Notes: generated from the sequence alone by a model not told the origin. Counted from the first letter of the stretch, positions 45,801 to 51,537 are shown. The stretch: DNA of 64,000 nt from Aplectana chamaeleonis (GCA_029168955.1 JAPDOI010001819.1:1-64000), one strand, 5' to 3'. Translations and numbers: made by a program.

Positions 45801-48193
45801 GTTCTCATTTTCAAGAGAAGTGACGTACATCCCCACGCGAATTTTTTCGAGAAGCGTCGGACACTGCTTTTTTTCTATTTTGAAGAATTTGTGAGAATTT
45901 TAGGAGCCTCGAGCGCGATTTGGCGAATCGAAGTGCCTCTGCCCAGTGGAACACGGGTTCCACCTCACTCTCCTCCACCGACACCGCCGTCAAGTCAGCC
46001 ATCTCCAGTACCGAACTCGACGGCCAGCCGACAACAATCTCTTTCACCCGTCCCAGCACTTTCTGGTGGTAGTCCTGCAGCACCGCCTCCACCACCGCCG
46101 GGACTTCTGTCACCAGCACCAACTCCGCCTCCGTGCACTGAGGTGAAACAACGTCACACAGAAACCTCACCCATCTCCAACGACCGAAGGAGCTTTCTTG
46201 AGGTTCGTTAGGCAGAAGTTTGGGTTGAAGGTCACGTACACAAAAATAAAGGGATAAATCTGCCTTTTGCAAATCGAATTTCGCTTGGGACCGCTTCACT
46301 TGGATGGAGTAGCCGTCTTTTGCAGTTCGAAACATCAGACTCTCCGTCTGAGCCGAGCGATACCGAGTTGAAAAAACAAAATGCAGAGGATGGGTTAACT
46401 CCTCCGTCTTTCTGTGCTGGGCCTACAGCCAAGAAATTCCTCTGTTTTTGGGCAATAATTTAACTACTATAGCAATTTCTAGTCTAGTCAATCGATTGCG
46501 TGCGTAAGAGCTCCGCCGCGTCCGTGGTGGTGCAGTGCATGTTGCACCAACTGCGACCATCGAGTGCGATTTCGCGAGAGCGGCGGAGACACCACTCGGA
46601 CGCGGCCTATTGGCTAGACCAGAAATTTGTGCCTGCCGTACACGGCTTGCTTCGTTTCTATCCTTCCACGCCTTCCAAGTTTTTGGAAATAGCACTTGCG
46701 AGGAAGTCCACTTCTTTCTTCTGTACCATATTTAGAACTTTGTGCGGCCAAACGGGTCTTTTTGAAGTGGAAGCAGTCGGTATCATCACATGTTTTCAGG
46801 AGATCCAAAATGTGGACAAAGGCAGACTACGACACGTTGACCAGAGCTCACTGCCCAGAGTCCCGAATGGAGATGTGGGATTGGTTTATCTCGCTTTCGA
46901 AAACGGGCAGGCAATTTTTATACAAATCCGCTTTCAGTCATCGCCAACGAGTGACGGTGGACTACTTTCTGCTATCCAAGGCGAATTGGATAAGCGACGA
47001 GAATACATAGCTACTGACAGCGATGAAGGTGAGATATTACGGAATGCTACTGATGACTTGTGGGGTCATCGAGCACACCAAACTAGTCGAGTTGTCCCGC
47101 GTTTTGCTGTTCAGCCTGTTTGGCTATTTCATCCATTCGGAACCGCCTCTGTTCAATGATGTTTCGATTAGCAAAAAACAAGGTGTCTGGTGCGTTCTTG
47201 TGTACTCGATCCACAACCGCGACTAACATCCGTCGCTCTTGCCAAGCGTGTACGAGCGAAGTTTAGCTCTACCTCGCTCAACTGTGATGCGTTATGATGA
47301 TTTGCGCAAACCGAGTTTGATAAGCGGCGTTTTCTTATCGGCTTTGTATCAGTTTGGCCCTGTAGCGCAAATTCTTATGCTTCGCGACTCCACGCCGCCA
47401 ACGAAGTTCCTGATGCTTGGGTAACGCCCCAAAGTTCGGCCGCTGTCTGATCATAGCCCCAGCTCACGCTAAATTGTTGGAGACAAAACACGAGATCAAG
47501 ACTTATGCAACTCCTTGCCGAGTTACTCATCTAAACCTCAGAAAACAGCTAAGTGTACACTCGAGTTCAAGGGCGATTGCCTCACAGCGGGCAGCGTAAG
47601 CGGTCGCGCTTTTGTCTTGCTTTCTACGGAAAGACAAGATGAGTCTAAACTCTCTATTTAGAAAACTACTCGAAGGGTGCGTTGGCTTGAGCCAGGTCAT
47701 ATTTCCCGTTGCCAGCGATGCAGCACAGTGCGTTAATCCTGTCCGAATGAGCCTCCCCGCCCACGCCGTCGGCGTGCGTGTTTTACGAATGTCGTGAAAG
47801 CATCTTACGGACGCGCCTTACCACAGCTGCAAACAACCCACCGAGATATTTTTCACTATTTGTCTAATCTGCTAATCGATTGACATGATGGAAAAGGCCT
47901 TCGCGGCGGCTGCTGCACACGCACGCCGACTACGTGCATGGAGAGTTTCATTCGGTCAGACCTTTGCCTCCATGTCGACCAAGAATCGATATGTCTGATT
48001 CGCGTCGTCGCGCGTAAACCGAACGGCAAGTATAAACCAAACAGTCGATTTCAGAAACAGACTGTGTTCACACGCCGGCACAAAGTCGTTGGCAAGAGAA
48101 CACGGCAGCTCACAAATTACATCAGATTCACATACTCCATTGAAAGCTTTTTTTGCAGAGTCCGATTCAACTGACAGCGAGTGGACAGACTGA
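9734..48193 (+). CDS. wsp-1: WASP/N-WASP homologue, 16 exons found, 5' incomplete
   Basis: WASP-family proteins link Cdc42 to Arp2/3-driven actin branching. Sixteen exons join in one frame with matching phases: 9734-9838, 10853-10923, 20690-20838, 20892-20950, 21174-21216, 23832-23913, 23974-24052, 29131-29235, 44019-44060, 45279-45383, 45453-45573, 45674-45745, 45904-46202, 46800-46883, 46938-47028, 48159-48193. The 513 residues recovered show, in family order, WH1 (1-110), a basic stretch (152-160), CRIB (163-176) and rest of the GBD (to about 231), proline-rich linkers (to about 430), WH2 (438-457), a central helix (479-496) and an acidic tail ending EWTD. Length matches human N-WASP (about 505 residues), although some N-terminal residues are missing. 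AATAAA lies at 48231. Introns of 9.8, 5.1 and 14.8 kb are full of repeats. The domain order is seen in the sequence; Cdc42 and Arp2/3 binding are inferred from the family. Confidence 0.92.
10853..10923 (+). CDS. wsp-1: wsp-1 found exon 2: WH1 middle strands
   Basis: Acceptor TTTTCAG, donor GTGTAAGT after a partial codon (phase 2). It reads YVLSLLLPQTDGRFPAKVLW, corresponding to the N-WASP segment SYFLRIFDIKDGKLLWEQ. The hydrophobic strand, the D-G turn and the L-W pair are all kept. Phase 0 entry matches the preceding exon. Confidence 0.88.
10995..11612. repeat. Foldback repeat in wsp-1 intron
   Basis: TCAAAAAAGGGATCTTCCAA at the left is the inverse of CTTGGAAGACCCCTTTTTGA at the right, and GAGGTTTGGTTGGCG of CGCCAACCAAACCTC. 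Arms are about 200 bp, with a spacer of about 220 bp. Both arms create open frames that mirror each other, so they are not genes. Confidence 0.85.
11740..12035. repeat. Minisatellite carrying six TGACGTCA palindromes
   Basis: A unit of about 42-54 bp containing GATGACGTCATCAGATGCCC and TATGTACTTGGCACGAC is repeated irregularly. Perfect TGACGTCA (the CRE/ATF site) occurs at 11760, 11802, 11856, 11937, 11979 and 12009, plus decayed copies at 11845 and near 11898. It lies in the 9.8-kb WH1 intron of wsp-1. The long minus-strand frame through it is only the repeat translated. Confidence 0.9.
12064..12470. repeat. Tandem repeat, three units of about 140 bp
   Basis: Each unit has TTTTAGCGATTTGATC, TATCACTTGATATGATAAGC and AACAGTAAGTAAC in that order; starts lie near 12069, 12219 and 12353. 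It directly follows the TGACGTCA array, and its first unit still carries GTGACGTGTTTTAGC. Confidence 0.8.
12575..13035. repeat. CGAATATTCG minisatellite, left array
   Basis: Around ten units of 42-45 bp, each with TTATTCGAATATTCGATTTA followed by a variable AATTGAAATTTTGGAT segment. The plus-strand frame of 100 codons through it is repeat only. A related array lies at 15545. Confidence 0.9.
13254..14190. mobile_element. 937-bp inverted-repeat element with TA flanks
   Basis: Left CTCAGAAAAATCAAAACAAG and right CTTGTTTTCATTTTTCTGGG are inverse copies, with TA on both outer sides (13252-13253, 14191-14192). AAGTTACTTGTAAC-type motifs recur throughout, and a second, internal copy of the left end begins near 13712, suggesting nesting. 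A non-autonomous Tc1/mariner-type element is likely. Confidence 0.75.
15545..16015. repeat. CGAATATATTCATTTATTCG minisatellite, right array
   Basis: About ten units of 42-44 bp built on TTATTCGAATATATTCATTT plus CGGGAATTTTTGAAAACGCC. Both strands show spurious frames. It shares the ATTCGAATAT core with the array at 12575 but has its own spacer. Confidence 0.9.
16839..17319. mobile_element. AGGCACAGTCCAACCTC family MITE, copy 1
   Basis: About 480 bp with TTAAAGGCAGAGTCTAACCT at the left and GAGCTTGGACTGTTCCCTTAA at the right. The interior markers shared by the family are GTGGACGAGTTNTCCGAGGC, GCCAAAGTGGCTTC and GAGAGCTCGCACTTGG. Confidence 0.85.
17767..18250. mobile_element. AGGCACAGTCCAACCTC family MITE, copy 2
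   Basis: TTAAAGGCACAGTCCAACCT and GAGCTTGGACTGTGCCTTTAA end the element. It is same-oriented with, and very similar to, the copy 450 bp upstream; the pair may reflect a local duplication or independent insertions. Confidence 0.88.
18256..18776. mobile_element. Diverged relative of the AGGCACAGTCC MITE
   Basis: It shares the GGTGGACGAGTTGTCTCAGG core and ends TGTCTGAGGGTGTACTCTGCCTT. It resembles 19567-20052 more than the classic copies, so the two form a subfamily. Confidence 0.65.
19567..20052. mobile_element. Diverged relative of the AGGCACAGTCC MITE
   Basis: TTAAGGGCACAGGATAACCT at the left, TGTCTGAGGGTGCACAATGCCTT at the right, and a GGTGGGCTAGGTGTCCCAGG core equivalent to the family's GTGGACGAGTTGTCC. 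Confidence 0.65.
20690..20838 (+). CDS. wsp-1: wsp-1 found exon 3: WH1 C-terminal half
   Basis: Acceptor TTTTAG, 149 nt, entering in phase 2 and leaving in phase 1. The strongest WH1 signature is here: CGLNFYDAREADEFHRIL, equivalent to the N-WASP stretch ALNFANEEEAKKF that forms the last strand and helix of the domain. The 9.8-kb intron before it is filled with satellites and MITEs. Confidence 0.92.
20892..20950 (+). CDS. wsp-1: wsp-1 found exon 4: Arg/Ser and first polyproline linker
   Basis: A 53-nt intron separates it from the WH1 exon. It encodes RISRRASRSKRPAPPPPSQ, the basic, proline-bearing linker that follows WH1 in many WASP proteins. The donor GTGAGC is strong and phases match on both sides. 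Confidence 0.85.
21174..21216 (+). CDS. wsp-1: wsp-1 found exon 5: short linker
   Basis: TTTTTAG acceptor and GTGAGT donor bound a 43-nt exon reading ASGLEAIERLTELC. It is needed to bring the frame from phase 0 to phase 1 ahead of the CRIB exon. The sequence alone is not diagnostic; the call rests on phase and splice sites. Confidence 0.7.
21296..21788. mobile_element. AGGCAGCATACACGCTC family element
   Basis: TTAAAGGCAGCATACACGCT at the left and AGCGTGTATGCTGCCTTTAA at the right are exact inverses. It lies in the wsp-1 intron just after found exon 5 and abuts another element at 21789. Confidence 0.85.
21785..22329. mobile_element. AGGCAGTGGTCGCG family element
   Basis: TTAA-AGGCAGTGGTCGCG at the left and CATCGTGACCACTGCTTTTAA at the right are imperfect inverses. 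It shares its left TTAA with the preceding element, suggesting back-to-back insertion. Little is readable inside. Confidence 0.65.
22860..23240. repeat. Palindromic dispersed repeat (CGTGCTGGGAC family)
   Basis: The centre ATCGTGCTGGGACTAAGTGG with GTCCCAACACGATT is a palindrome at 23146-23178. Arms contain GGACAACGGCTNTTGCATCATG-like blocks. Related pieces lie at 25515-25640, 35113-35220 and 54290-54360 with 54820-54845. Confidence 0.75.
23832..23913 (+). CDS. wsp-1: wsp-1 found exon 6: basic region and first half of CRIB
   Basis: It reads FLGGFFTMKRKKKERKK and then ISLPSDFQ. A hydrophobic FLGG motif, a run of Lys/Arg (the phosphoinositide-binding basic stretch in this family) and the I-S-x-P-x-x-F opening of a CRIB motif come in the expected order. 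The donor GTCAGC is weak, but splicing there restores the motif exactly. Confidence 0.9.
23974..24052 (+). CDS. wsp-1: wsp-1 found exon 7: second half of CRIB and GBD
   Basis: Joined to the previous exon across a 60-nt intron it completes ISLPSDFQHVEHLG, with both CRIB histidines and the closing glycine. The usual V before G is L. LEELSNEDQETLDHLIKAVD follows, shorter than the vertebrate segment between CRIB and the autoinhibitory helix. The donor is GTGAGT. Confidence 0.9.
25400..25640. repeat. Composite of two dispersed repeats
   Basis: 25403-25510 shares GGAGGCCCAGGCGTCGCGC and surrounding sequence with 2180-2310. 25515-25640 is a CGTGCTGGGA-family fragment. The open frames here are therefore repeat-derived. 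Confidence 0.7.
26941..27388. mobile_element. Diverged AGGCACAGTCC family MITE
   Basis: TAAAGCACAGTCCAAGCTCG at the left; TTGGACTGTGTCTCTAAG at the right. The inside differs from the classic copies except around CGTCCACGGATTTCTCATCG. Confidence 0.55.
27835..28060. repeat. Dispersed repeat shared with 63640-63950
   Basis: Both places have, in order, GATTTCANTNTTGAAGT, a GACTCCCATAC-like block, GCATATTT, and TCATGATAGCAGNAATC with ATGTTTTGAC. Orientation is the same. I see no coding content in either. Confidence 0.65.
29131..29235 (+). CDS. wsp-1: wsp-1 found exon 8: end of GBD
   Basis: GAGTTAACAG acceptor and GTAAG donor; 35 codons, phase 0 to 0. Its second half, QLQLIRDIVLTRGSEVRSSI, lines up with the N-WASP helix that reads YDFIEKTGGVEAVKNE. 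The entry codon follows directly on the previous exon's last complete codon. It lies alone between 5.1-kb and 14.8-kb introns. Confidence 0.75.
30683..31008. repeat. Foldback element with AGACAGTGTTCACGAT ends
   Basis: GTGTTCACGATAAAAAGG at the left pairs with the right end CTATCGTGAACAC; ACAAAAGAACGGCTGAAAG pairs with a GACCGTTCTTTTG block, and ACAGCCCTCAA with TTGAGGGCTGT near the centre at about 30845. Confidence 0.8.
31218..31720. mobile_element. Hybrid MITE: AGGCAGTGTTCACG ends, GTGGACGAGTT core
   Basis: TTAAAGGCACTGTTCACGATG at the left, CATCGTGACCACTGCTTCAA at the right. The inside is the inverse of the AGGCACAGTCC MITE core (GGACAACTCGTCCACCATGC). The same hybrid occurs at 34640-35112 and 36936-37421. 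Confidence 0.75.
33858..34206. repeat. Foldback element nested in the hAT-like element
   Basis: The left end TGTTGACGTTGACTGCAGC and following 150 nt pair imperfectly with the inverse at 34050-34206, ending GCATTCAACGTCAACAATA. Centre near 34030. Confidence 0.75.
34640..35112. mobile_element. Hybrid MITE, inside the hAT-like element
   Basis: TTAAAGGCAGTGTCCACGATA and TTATTGTGAACACTGCCTTTAA end it; the core GGTGGACGAGTTGTCCGAGG is in forward orientation. It lies inside the element at 33161-35611. Confidence 0.8.
35113..35220. repeat. CGTGCTGGGAC family fragment
   Basis: GGACCTCGTGGTCCCAGCAT and AGCGGTTGTCTCCAACTGCG match the repeat at 23146-23240. It abuts the right end of the hybrid MITE. 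Confidence 0.65.
36085..36250. repeat. Small palindromic MITE (CTCTCTACACACCGAGG family)
   Basis: AACTCTCTACACACCGAGGA at the left pairs with the inverse TGTGTGTAGAGAG at the right, and the middle has TTCGCTTGAATTG. It lies inside the RTE fossil. Relatives: 57375-57525 and 46225-46425. Confidence 0.75.
36936..37421. mobile_element. Hybrid MITE
   Basis: TTGAAGGCAGTGTTCACGATAG at the left, TTTTTAGCACTGCTTTTAA at the right, with the inverse core CTCGTCCACCATGG. It shares TAACGTTGACGTCGAAAGA with the copy at 34640 on the other strand. Confidence 0.8.
38165..38400. repeat. GCACGCCGACCGCGTGGGCG repeat
   Basis: ATGCACGCCGACCGCGTGGG and TCATTCGGACCGCC near the right end, and an inverse GGCGCGGTCAGCGTGCGTAT near the left. 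Similar sequences are at 10770-10830 and 47750-47960, so it is dispersed. Confidence 0.6.
39598..40071. mobile_element. AGGCACAGTCCAACCTC family MITE, copy
   Basis: TTAAAGGCACAGTCCAACCT at the left and GCTTGGGCTGTGCCTTTAA at the right, with the family's internal blocks in order. It is in the 14.8-kb wsp-1 intron. Confidence 0.85.
41513..43144. mobile_element. 1.63-kb element with about 125-bp terminal inverted repeats
   Basis: ACAAGGGACCACTTTGAACA at the left is mirrored by TGTTCGAAGTGGTCCCTTGT at the right; pairing runs through GTTGTAGAGG and CAGTCCTCACGGGTAGAT. The inside has no transposase that I can read but several copies of a GTTCAGCNCCCTAATTACCCC-like motif, also seen at 14740 and 15020. 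Confidence 0.8.
44019..44060 (+). CDS. wsp-1: wsp-1 found exon 9: Pro/Ala linker
   Basis: A 42-nt exon between CTCTTTCAG and GTTAGT reads RHEAEAPTQPAVPK. It keeps phase 0 on both sides and joins the GBD to the next exon. Such small proline-containing linkers follow the GBD in WASP proteins. Confidence 0.75.
44211..45008. mobile_element. AGGCAGTGTTCACGAT family element, interrupted
   Basis: Left end AGGCAGAGTCCACGATGAT and right end ATCGTGAACACTGCCT are inverted repeats. The hAT-type MITE at 44639-44944 has inserted into it. It lies in the wsp-1 intron between found exons 9 and 10. Confidence 0.8.
44639..44944. mobile_element. 306-bp hAT-type MITE
   Basis: Starts CAGGGATGAGCGG and ends with the near-inverse CCGCTCGTCCCTG. 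Flanks gtccggac (44631-44638) and gtctggac (44945-44952) form an 8-bp target duplication with one mismatch. The inside is rich in GAAAATCGG and TTTCGGAATGCG repeats. It interrupts a TTAAAGGCA-type element (44211-45008). Confidence 0.85.
45279..45383 (+). CDS. wsp-1: wsp-1 found exon 10: linker
   Basis: Acceptor TCGTTCAG and donor GTAAGC enclose 35 codons beginning DVPVDQYLNPDWGATPSF. Phase is 0 in and 0 out. No named domain is visible; it sits where WASP proteins have a variable proline-rich linker. Confidence 0.8.
45453..45573 (+). CDS. wsp-1: wsp-1 found exon 11: proline-rich linker
   Basis: TTTTTCAG acceptor and GTATAT donor. It encodes 40 residues including SEPPPIPSR and RRKTPPYLP, possible SH3-ligand cores. 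The exon leaves in phase 1, which the next exon needs. Confidence 0.85.
45674..45745 (+). CDS. wsp-1: wsp-1 found exon 12: proline-rich linker
   Basis: CTTTCAG acceptor and GTCAG donor; 72 nt reading YRGSRPNEQPPRLPERQP. RLPERQP resembles class I SH3-binding peptides. Phase 1 to phase 1. Confidence 0.85.
45904..46202 (+). CDS. wsp-1: wsp-1 found exon 13: main polyproline region and start of WH2
   Basis: 299 nt, acceptor TTTTAG. It contains VPPHSPPPTPPSSQPSP and APPPPPPGLLSPAPTPPP, the profilin- and SH3-binding polyproline block expected just before the VCA region. It ends with SNDRRSFLE, the first half of a WH2 motif cut by the intron. The donor GTTCGT is followed by an in-frame stop, so splicing is required here. 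Confidence 0.9.
46225..46425. repeat. Degraded CTCTCTACACACCGAGG family copy in wsp-1 intron
   Basis: Read on the minus strand, TACTCCATCCAAGTGAAGCG and AAATTCGATTTGCAAAAGGC match the middle of the copy at 57375. It lies between the two WH2 exons and creates misleading open frames. Confidence 0.65.
46800..46883 (+). CDS. wsp-1: wsp-1 found exon 14: second half of WH2
   Basis: TGTTTTCAG acceptor; 28 codons opening EIQNVDKGRLRHVDQSS. With the previous exon the junction reads DRRSFLEEIQNVDKGRLRHV, an actin-binding WH2 (verprolin) motif with the hydrophobic face F-L--I and basic L-R-x-V. Spacing is closer to a beta-thymosin-type WH2 than to the N-WASP form. Confidence 0.85.
46938..47028 (+). CDS. 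wsp-1: wsp-1 found exon 15: central (C) helix and acidic start
   Basis: A 54-nt intron (46884-46937) ending CTTTCAG precedes it; that intron is a multiple of three and open, so it could be retained. The exon encodes GGLLSAIQGELDKRREYIA, the amphipathic central helix of the VCA module (N-WASP: GIVGALMEVMQKRSKAI), followed by TDSDE. The donor is GTGAGA. Confidence 0.9.
47745..47965. repeat. GCACGCCGACCGCGTGGGCG repeat, in last wsp-1 intron
   Basis: GCCGTCGGCGTGCGTGTTTT on the left and CACGCACGCCGACTACGTGC on the right form an inverted pair of the family seen at 38165. Confidence 0.6.
48159..48193 (+). CDS. wsp-1: wsp-1 terminal exon: acidic tail with conserved Trp
   Basis: TTTTTTTGCAG acceptor. 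The 35 coding nucleotides read ESDSTDSEWTD and stop (TGA 48191-48193). Human N-WASP ends DDEWED; the Trp is third from the end in both. This acidic peptide contacts Arp2/3 in the family. The AATAAA at 48231 follows 38 nt after the stop. Confidence 0.9.
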
Positions 48194-48230
48194 TTTTATC
48201 CGTGATATTTATGTACAGAGTCTAAATTCA

Positions 48231-48236
48231 AATAAA
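48231..48236 (+). terminator. wsp-1 polyadenylation signal
   Basis: A perfect AATAAA lies 38 nt downstream of the wsp-1 stop codon, on the same strand. A long foldback element begins about 35 nt further on. Confidence 0.75.
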
Positions 48237-48267
48237 TTTCTTGAACAGATGTTTATTTCTCACTTTT

Positions 48268-48905
48268 TGAAGGCAGCATACACTCTCGCAAACATGGTCG
48301 AGATATCAGCATAAATAGGCTCGCACGGCCCCTACCATGTCGTCAGCGACGTTTGAAGCGCTGAAAACCATCCAGGAGGACAGTCATTGACCATCCCTGT
48401 CACGCACGCCCGTATTTTCACACCCCTTCGAGTAACAGAATGAAAAGTTAAACTTGAGAAAACATGTGATAATTGAGAGTGATAGCACTATCAAATGGGA
48501 GTGCACGAGAGAAACAGCTCGATTTACCTGGATATTACATGTTTGTGCACTGATGAAATCCTCCATTTTCAAGAGCCATCCGGAGTAGAGCGGCATTCTC
48601 GAAAGTGGATGAGAGTTTATGAGTGTTTAGACAGGTAATAATCAGTAAATCGAGCTGTTTCTCTCGTGCACCCCCCTGTGATAGTGCTATCACTCTAAGT
48701 TGTCACATGTTTTCTCAAGTTCAACTTTTCATTCTGTTATTCAAAGGTGTGTGAAAATACGGGCGTGCGTGACAGTGATGGTCAAATACTGTCATCCTGG
48801 ATGGTTTTCAGCGCTTCAAGCGTCGTTCACGACATGGTAGGGGCCGTGCAGGCCTATTTATGATGATATCTCGACCATGTTTGCGAGCGTGTATGCTGCC
48901 TTTAA
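48268..48905. mobile_element. 638-bp foldback element just after wsp-1
   Basis: Left GAAGGCAGCATACACTCTCG and right CGAGCGTGTATGCTGCCTTT are inverse. The arms stay paired through GTCACGCACGCCCGTATTTT and TAAATCGAGCTGTTTCTC to a centre near 48587. It begins about 32 nt past the wsp-1 AATAAA, so read-through transcripts would carry a hairpin of about 300 bp. Confidence 0.88.
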
Positions 48906-49623
48906 GTTATTTGATGTCGGTGCTTCTGAGAAGTATCTTGGAATATCAACACTAGCGCAAATTCAAGATTGAAGACGTCGAAAGCGCGGGAAATCGTTAA
49001 ATTTCCAACTAGTCGGCTGGAATCGCTCGCAGAGCACTGCGCGTCAACGTTGTGCTCTCATCAAACTAGTCTTTTGGATATGGCCATGCGGGCTGAACAG
49101 ACGGAGTGTTAGACATCCTTCAAAGTCCTCAGCTAGCGCGCGGCAAACGCGGTTGTCTATGAAACTTTCTCTGCCGCCGTGTGTGCAAATGGAAGCCTAG
49201 AATTTCTGCGCAAGGCGCGTTGAGTTCCAACCACGCGTGGTGCGCGATGAATGTTTCATAGTCCATTGCTCGTTCCGTGCGTCACGCGTGTGCTACGCTT
49301 GCGGTTAGGACTACGAAAGCTGCCCTAGGTTATTCATCTATCACTCTGTAATAGGCTGGCATCAGGAATGATCAGATAATCAAATTTTCCACCCAAAAAT
49401 CGAGAAGGGAAAACGGATGCACCAAAATGAATTTGAACGCGGAAAACTTGTGTTTTCGCGATCCGTCACAAGCTCTTTTACTGCCCCCCTAATTTCTCAC
49501 CTTAATTCCCCAGAAAGCCGAACAGCAGTTGTCAGCGAAATTTTTCTTGTCCGTGTGCGACTTTCAGATCAAGTGTGGTTTGCGATTCGAAGTTCAACTC
49601 TTCGTCTATCTAACAAAGTCTAA

Positions 49624-50649
49624 AGGCAGTGATCACGATAAAAACCGTAATATAGTTTTCGATGTTTTTGGGTAGGTAAGTCCTTTGAAGGCAGCATACA
49701 CGCTCGTAAACGTAATTGAGATAACTACGAAATTAAAATGGTATGGCACCGAACACAACGCCCACGCATTTTGAAACGTCAAAAACGACCCACAATGACG
49801 CTACACGAGTTAGAAGTTGGCCCCGCCCCTGTATCTGCCCGCCCCCTGTATTTGCGTCCTCCTCCAGAACAGGGGTTCTGGACCAATTCCACCGTCGTCA
49901 ATGTGTGTGTTTAACCTATTGTACCCATTCCACCACCCACAAACGTCGCCGAAGGTGGAAATGGCCCAGCACCCCTGTTTTGTAAGAGGATGCAAATACA
50001 GGAGGCGGGCAGATACAGGGGCGGGGCCAACTTCTCGCTTGTGTAGCGTCATTGTGGATCGTTCTTTACGTTTCAAAATGCGTGGGCATTGTGTTCGGTG
50101 ACATACCATTCTAATTCCGTAGTTATCTCAACTACGTTTACGAGCGTGTATGCTGCCTTTAAGAAGAGGTTAATAGGAAAATGCCCCCACAGAACGCTCA
50201 AATACCGAAGAAAAACTGTTTATAGGAACCTCCGAAAAGTTTTATTATGCCGGTTTGTGTGTTTCGGGAGACTGCAGACAACGCATCGAACCTGACGTCG
50301 ATAAAGTGGTTTTCCGCTTCAAAATTCTTAGGTAGAAGGCTTCCCTTTCTGTTACCCGTACCAGAAATTATTTTAAAAATAGGAGGGGCCAATGAACATG
50401 CTGCGATGTTAGAACCTTTCGCGATGAAGAATATTCGAAAATTCGTTGCCTGTTCCTATGGTAATACGAAAGCAGGACAACTGTTATAGGACGTCGGCGA
50501 GGTGGCTCAACGGGTTGGCTCGCCCACGAGACTTTCACCCACTTCCTGGCCGTTTTTTGTCGTACTTACATTCTTGCTCTTCTTAGTGGGACCCAAAGCT
50601 TACGTTTTTGCGAAAAAAACGGACTAATTTTTCATCGTGAACACTGCCT
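49624..50649. mobile_element. AGGCAGTGTTCACGAT family, copy split by a foldback element
   Basis: Ends AGGCAGTGATCACGATAAAA and TTTTTCATCGTGAACACTGCCT-like inverse. Without the insertion at 49689-50158 it is about 550 bp, similar to the copy at 8779-9351, which it matches on the opposite strand. The uninterrupted copy shows the empty target site ATTAAGAAGAG. Confidence 0.85.
49689..50158. mobile_element. 470-bp foldback element, AGGCAGCATACACGCTC ends
   Basis: The two halves are near-perfect inverse copies: AGGCAGCATACACGCTCGTA at the left, TACGAGCGTGTATGCTGCCT at the right, and shared GGGGCGGGGCCAACTTC-type stretches between. TTGA (49685-49688) and TTAA (50159-50162) flank it, and the related element at 8779-9351 has a single ATTAAG at this point. 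Transcribed, it would fold into one long hairpin. Confidence 0.88.
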
Positions 50650-51537
50650 TCAAAGCTAATCAGGGAACTAGACCTTTCTCGCCCTTGGCGCTCAAAATTA
50701 AGAGAGAAAGCTCCCGAAAAACTTTGAACGTCTCTCATTCTCTTCTTTTCAATTGTTAAGGTGGCTCGAGTGTGTGGAACTTTTGAACCCGCAAAGACTA
50801 GCTTAGGCAAATTTATTTCTGACATTTTCGAAAAATGTCAACTTCTATGGTAATTCCATAACACAGCGACTTCAGGGCCCCCAACTTGGACAGTGATATT
50901 GATTTTGCCAATTATCGACCATTTTTCAAACCTTCGACTTCTAAAATTTTTTCGTGATTTTTCAAAGCTATCAGCGAGAATTGGTTCACTAATTATCTTC
51001 GGTAACGATAATGGCTTACATGCCTTACTATGGAGCTGATTACCCAAAAATCACTATGCACATGTACGTACAATGAAGAGATTATATGAAATTTTCAAAA
51101 TTTCTCGAAAAGTGCGAATTCGCGCCATCGGGAGGTTTTCTTCAAGCGTTTCGGTACTGTGATCTGGTGATCATGGGTTCAGATAAGTACACTTGAGCAG
51201 TCCTGCCGGATAGAAAGAAGGAAACGAAAGAGATTTTGAGGTTTTCGAAGCCAAAAAATTTGTTTAGTTCTAGATGAAACTCAGAGTAAAAAGGTTCTCT
51301 GAGTAGCGCTCAACTCGGTTGGATAAAAGAAAAGTTGAGGCCCAGAGAGGTATACCACACTTGATCTAAGGATCACAGGGTGAGGGAAGGTGATCTGGTG
51401 CAGAATTTTTGGACCAAGCCAATACAAATGGCCGGGAGAACGCAATCTGACATAGTACGGTAATCTAAGAAAAATCGAAACGAAGCTAAATTTCAGTTCT
51501 CGAACAAGGTGCTATGCATAAATTGGATCACGATTAT

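Noticed and set aside
45811..46335. 174-codon minus-strand open frame over the polyproline exon
   Set aside because: It is the antisense of a GC-biased coding exon plus a MITE; no splice or motif support.
46325..46440. Exon-like stretch reading SDSPSEPSDTELKK after a TTTTGCAG
   Set aside because: It resembles an acidic WASP tail, but the surrounding sequence is a degraded MITE related to 57375-57525, and the true WH2 continuation fits 46800.
46500..46799. Upstream part of the 219-codon frame that contains the WH2 exon
   Set aside because: Only the part after the TGTTTTCAG acceptor aligns with WASP; the upstream part is intron left open by chance.
50495..50560. tRNA-like opening GTCGGCGAGGTGGCTCAACG
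   Set aside because: No matching T-loop or acceptor stem. The same sequence occurs in the transposon copy near 8900-8950, so it is part of that element.
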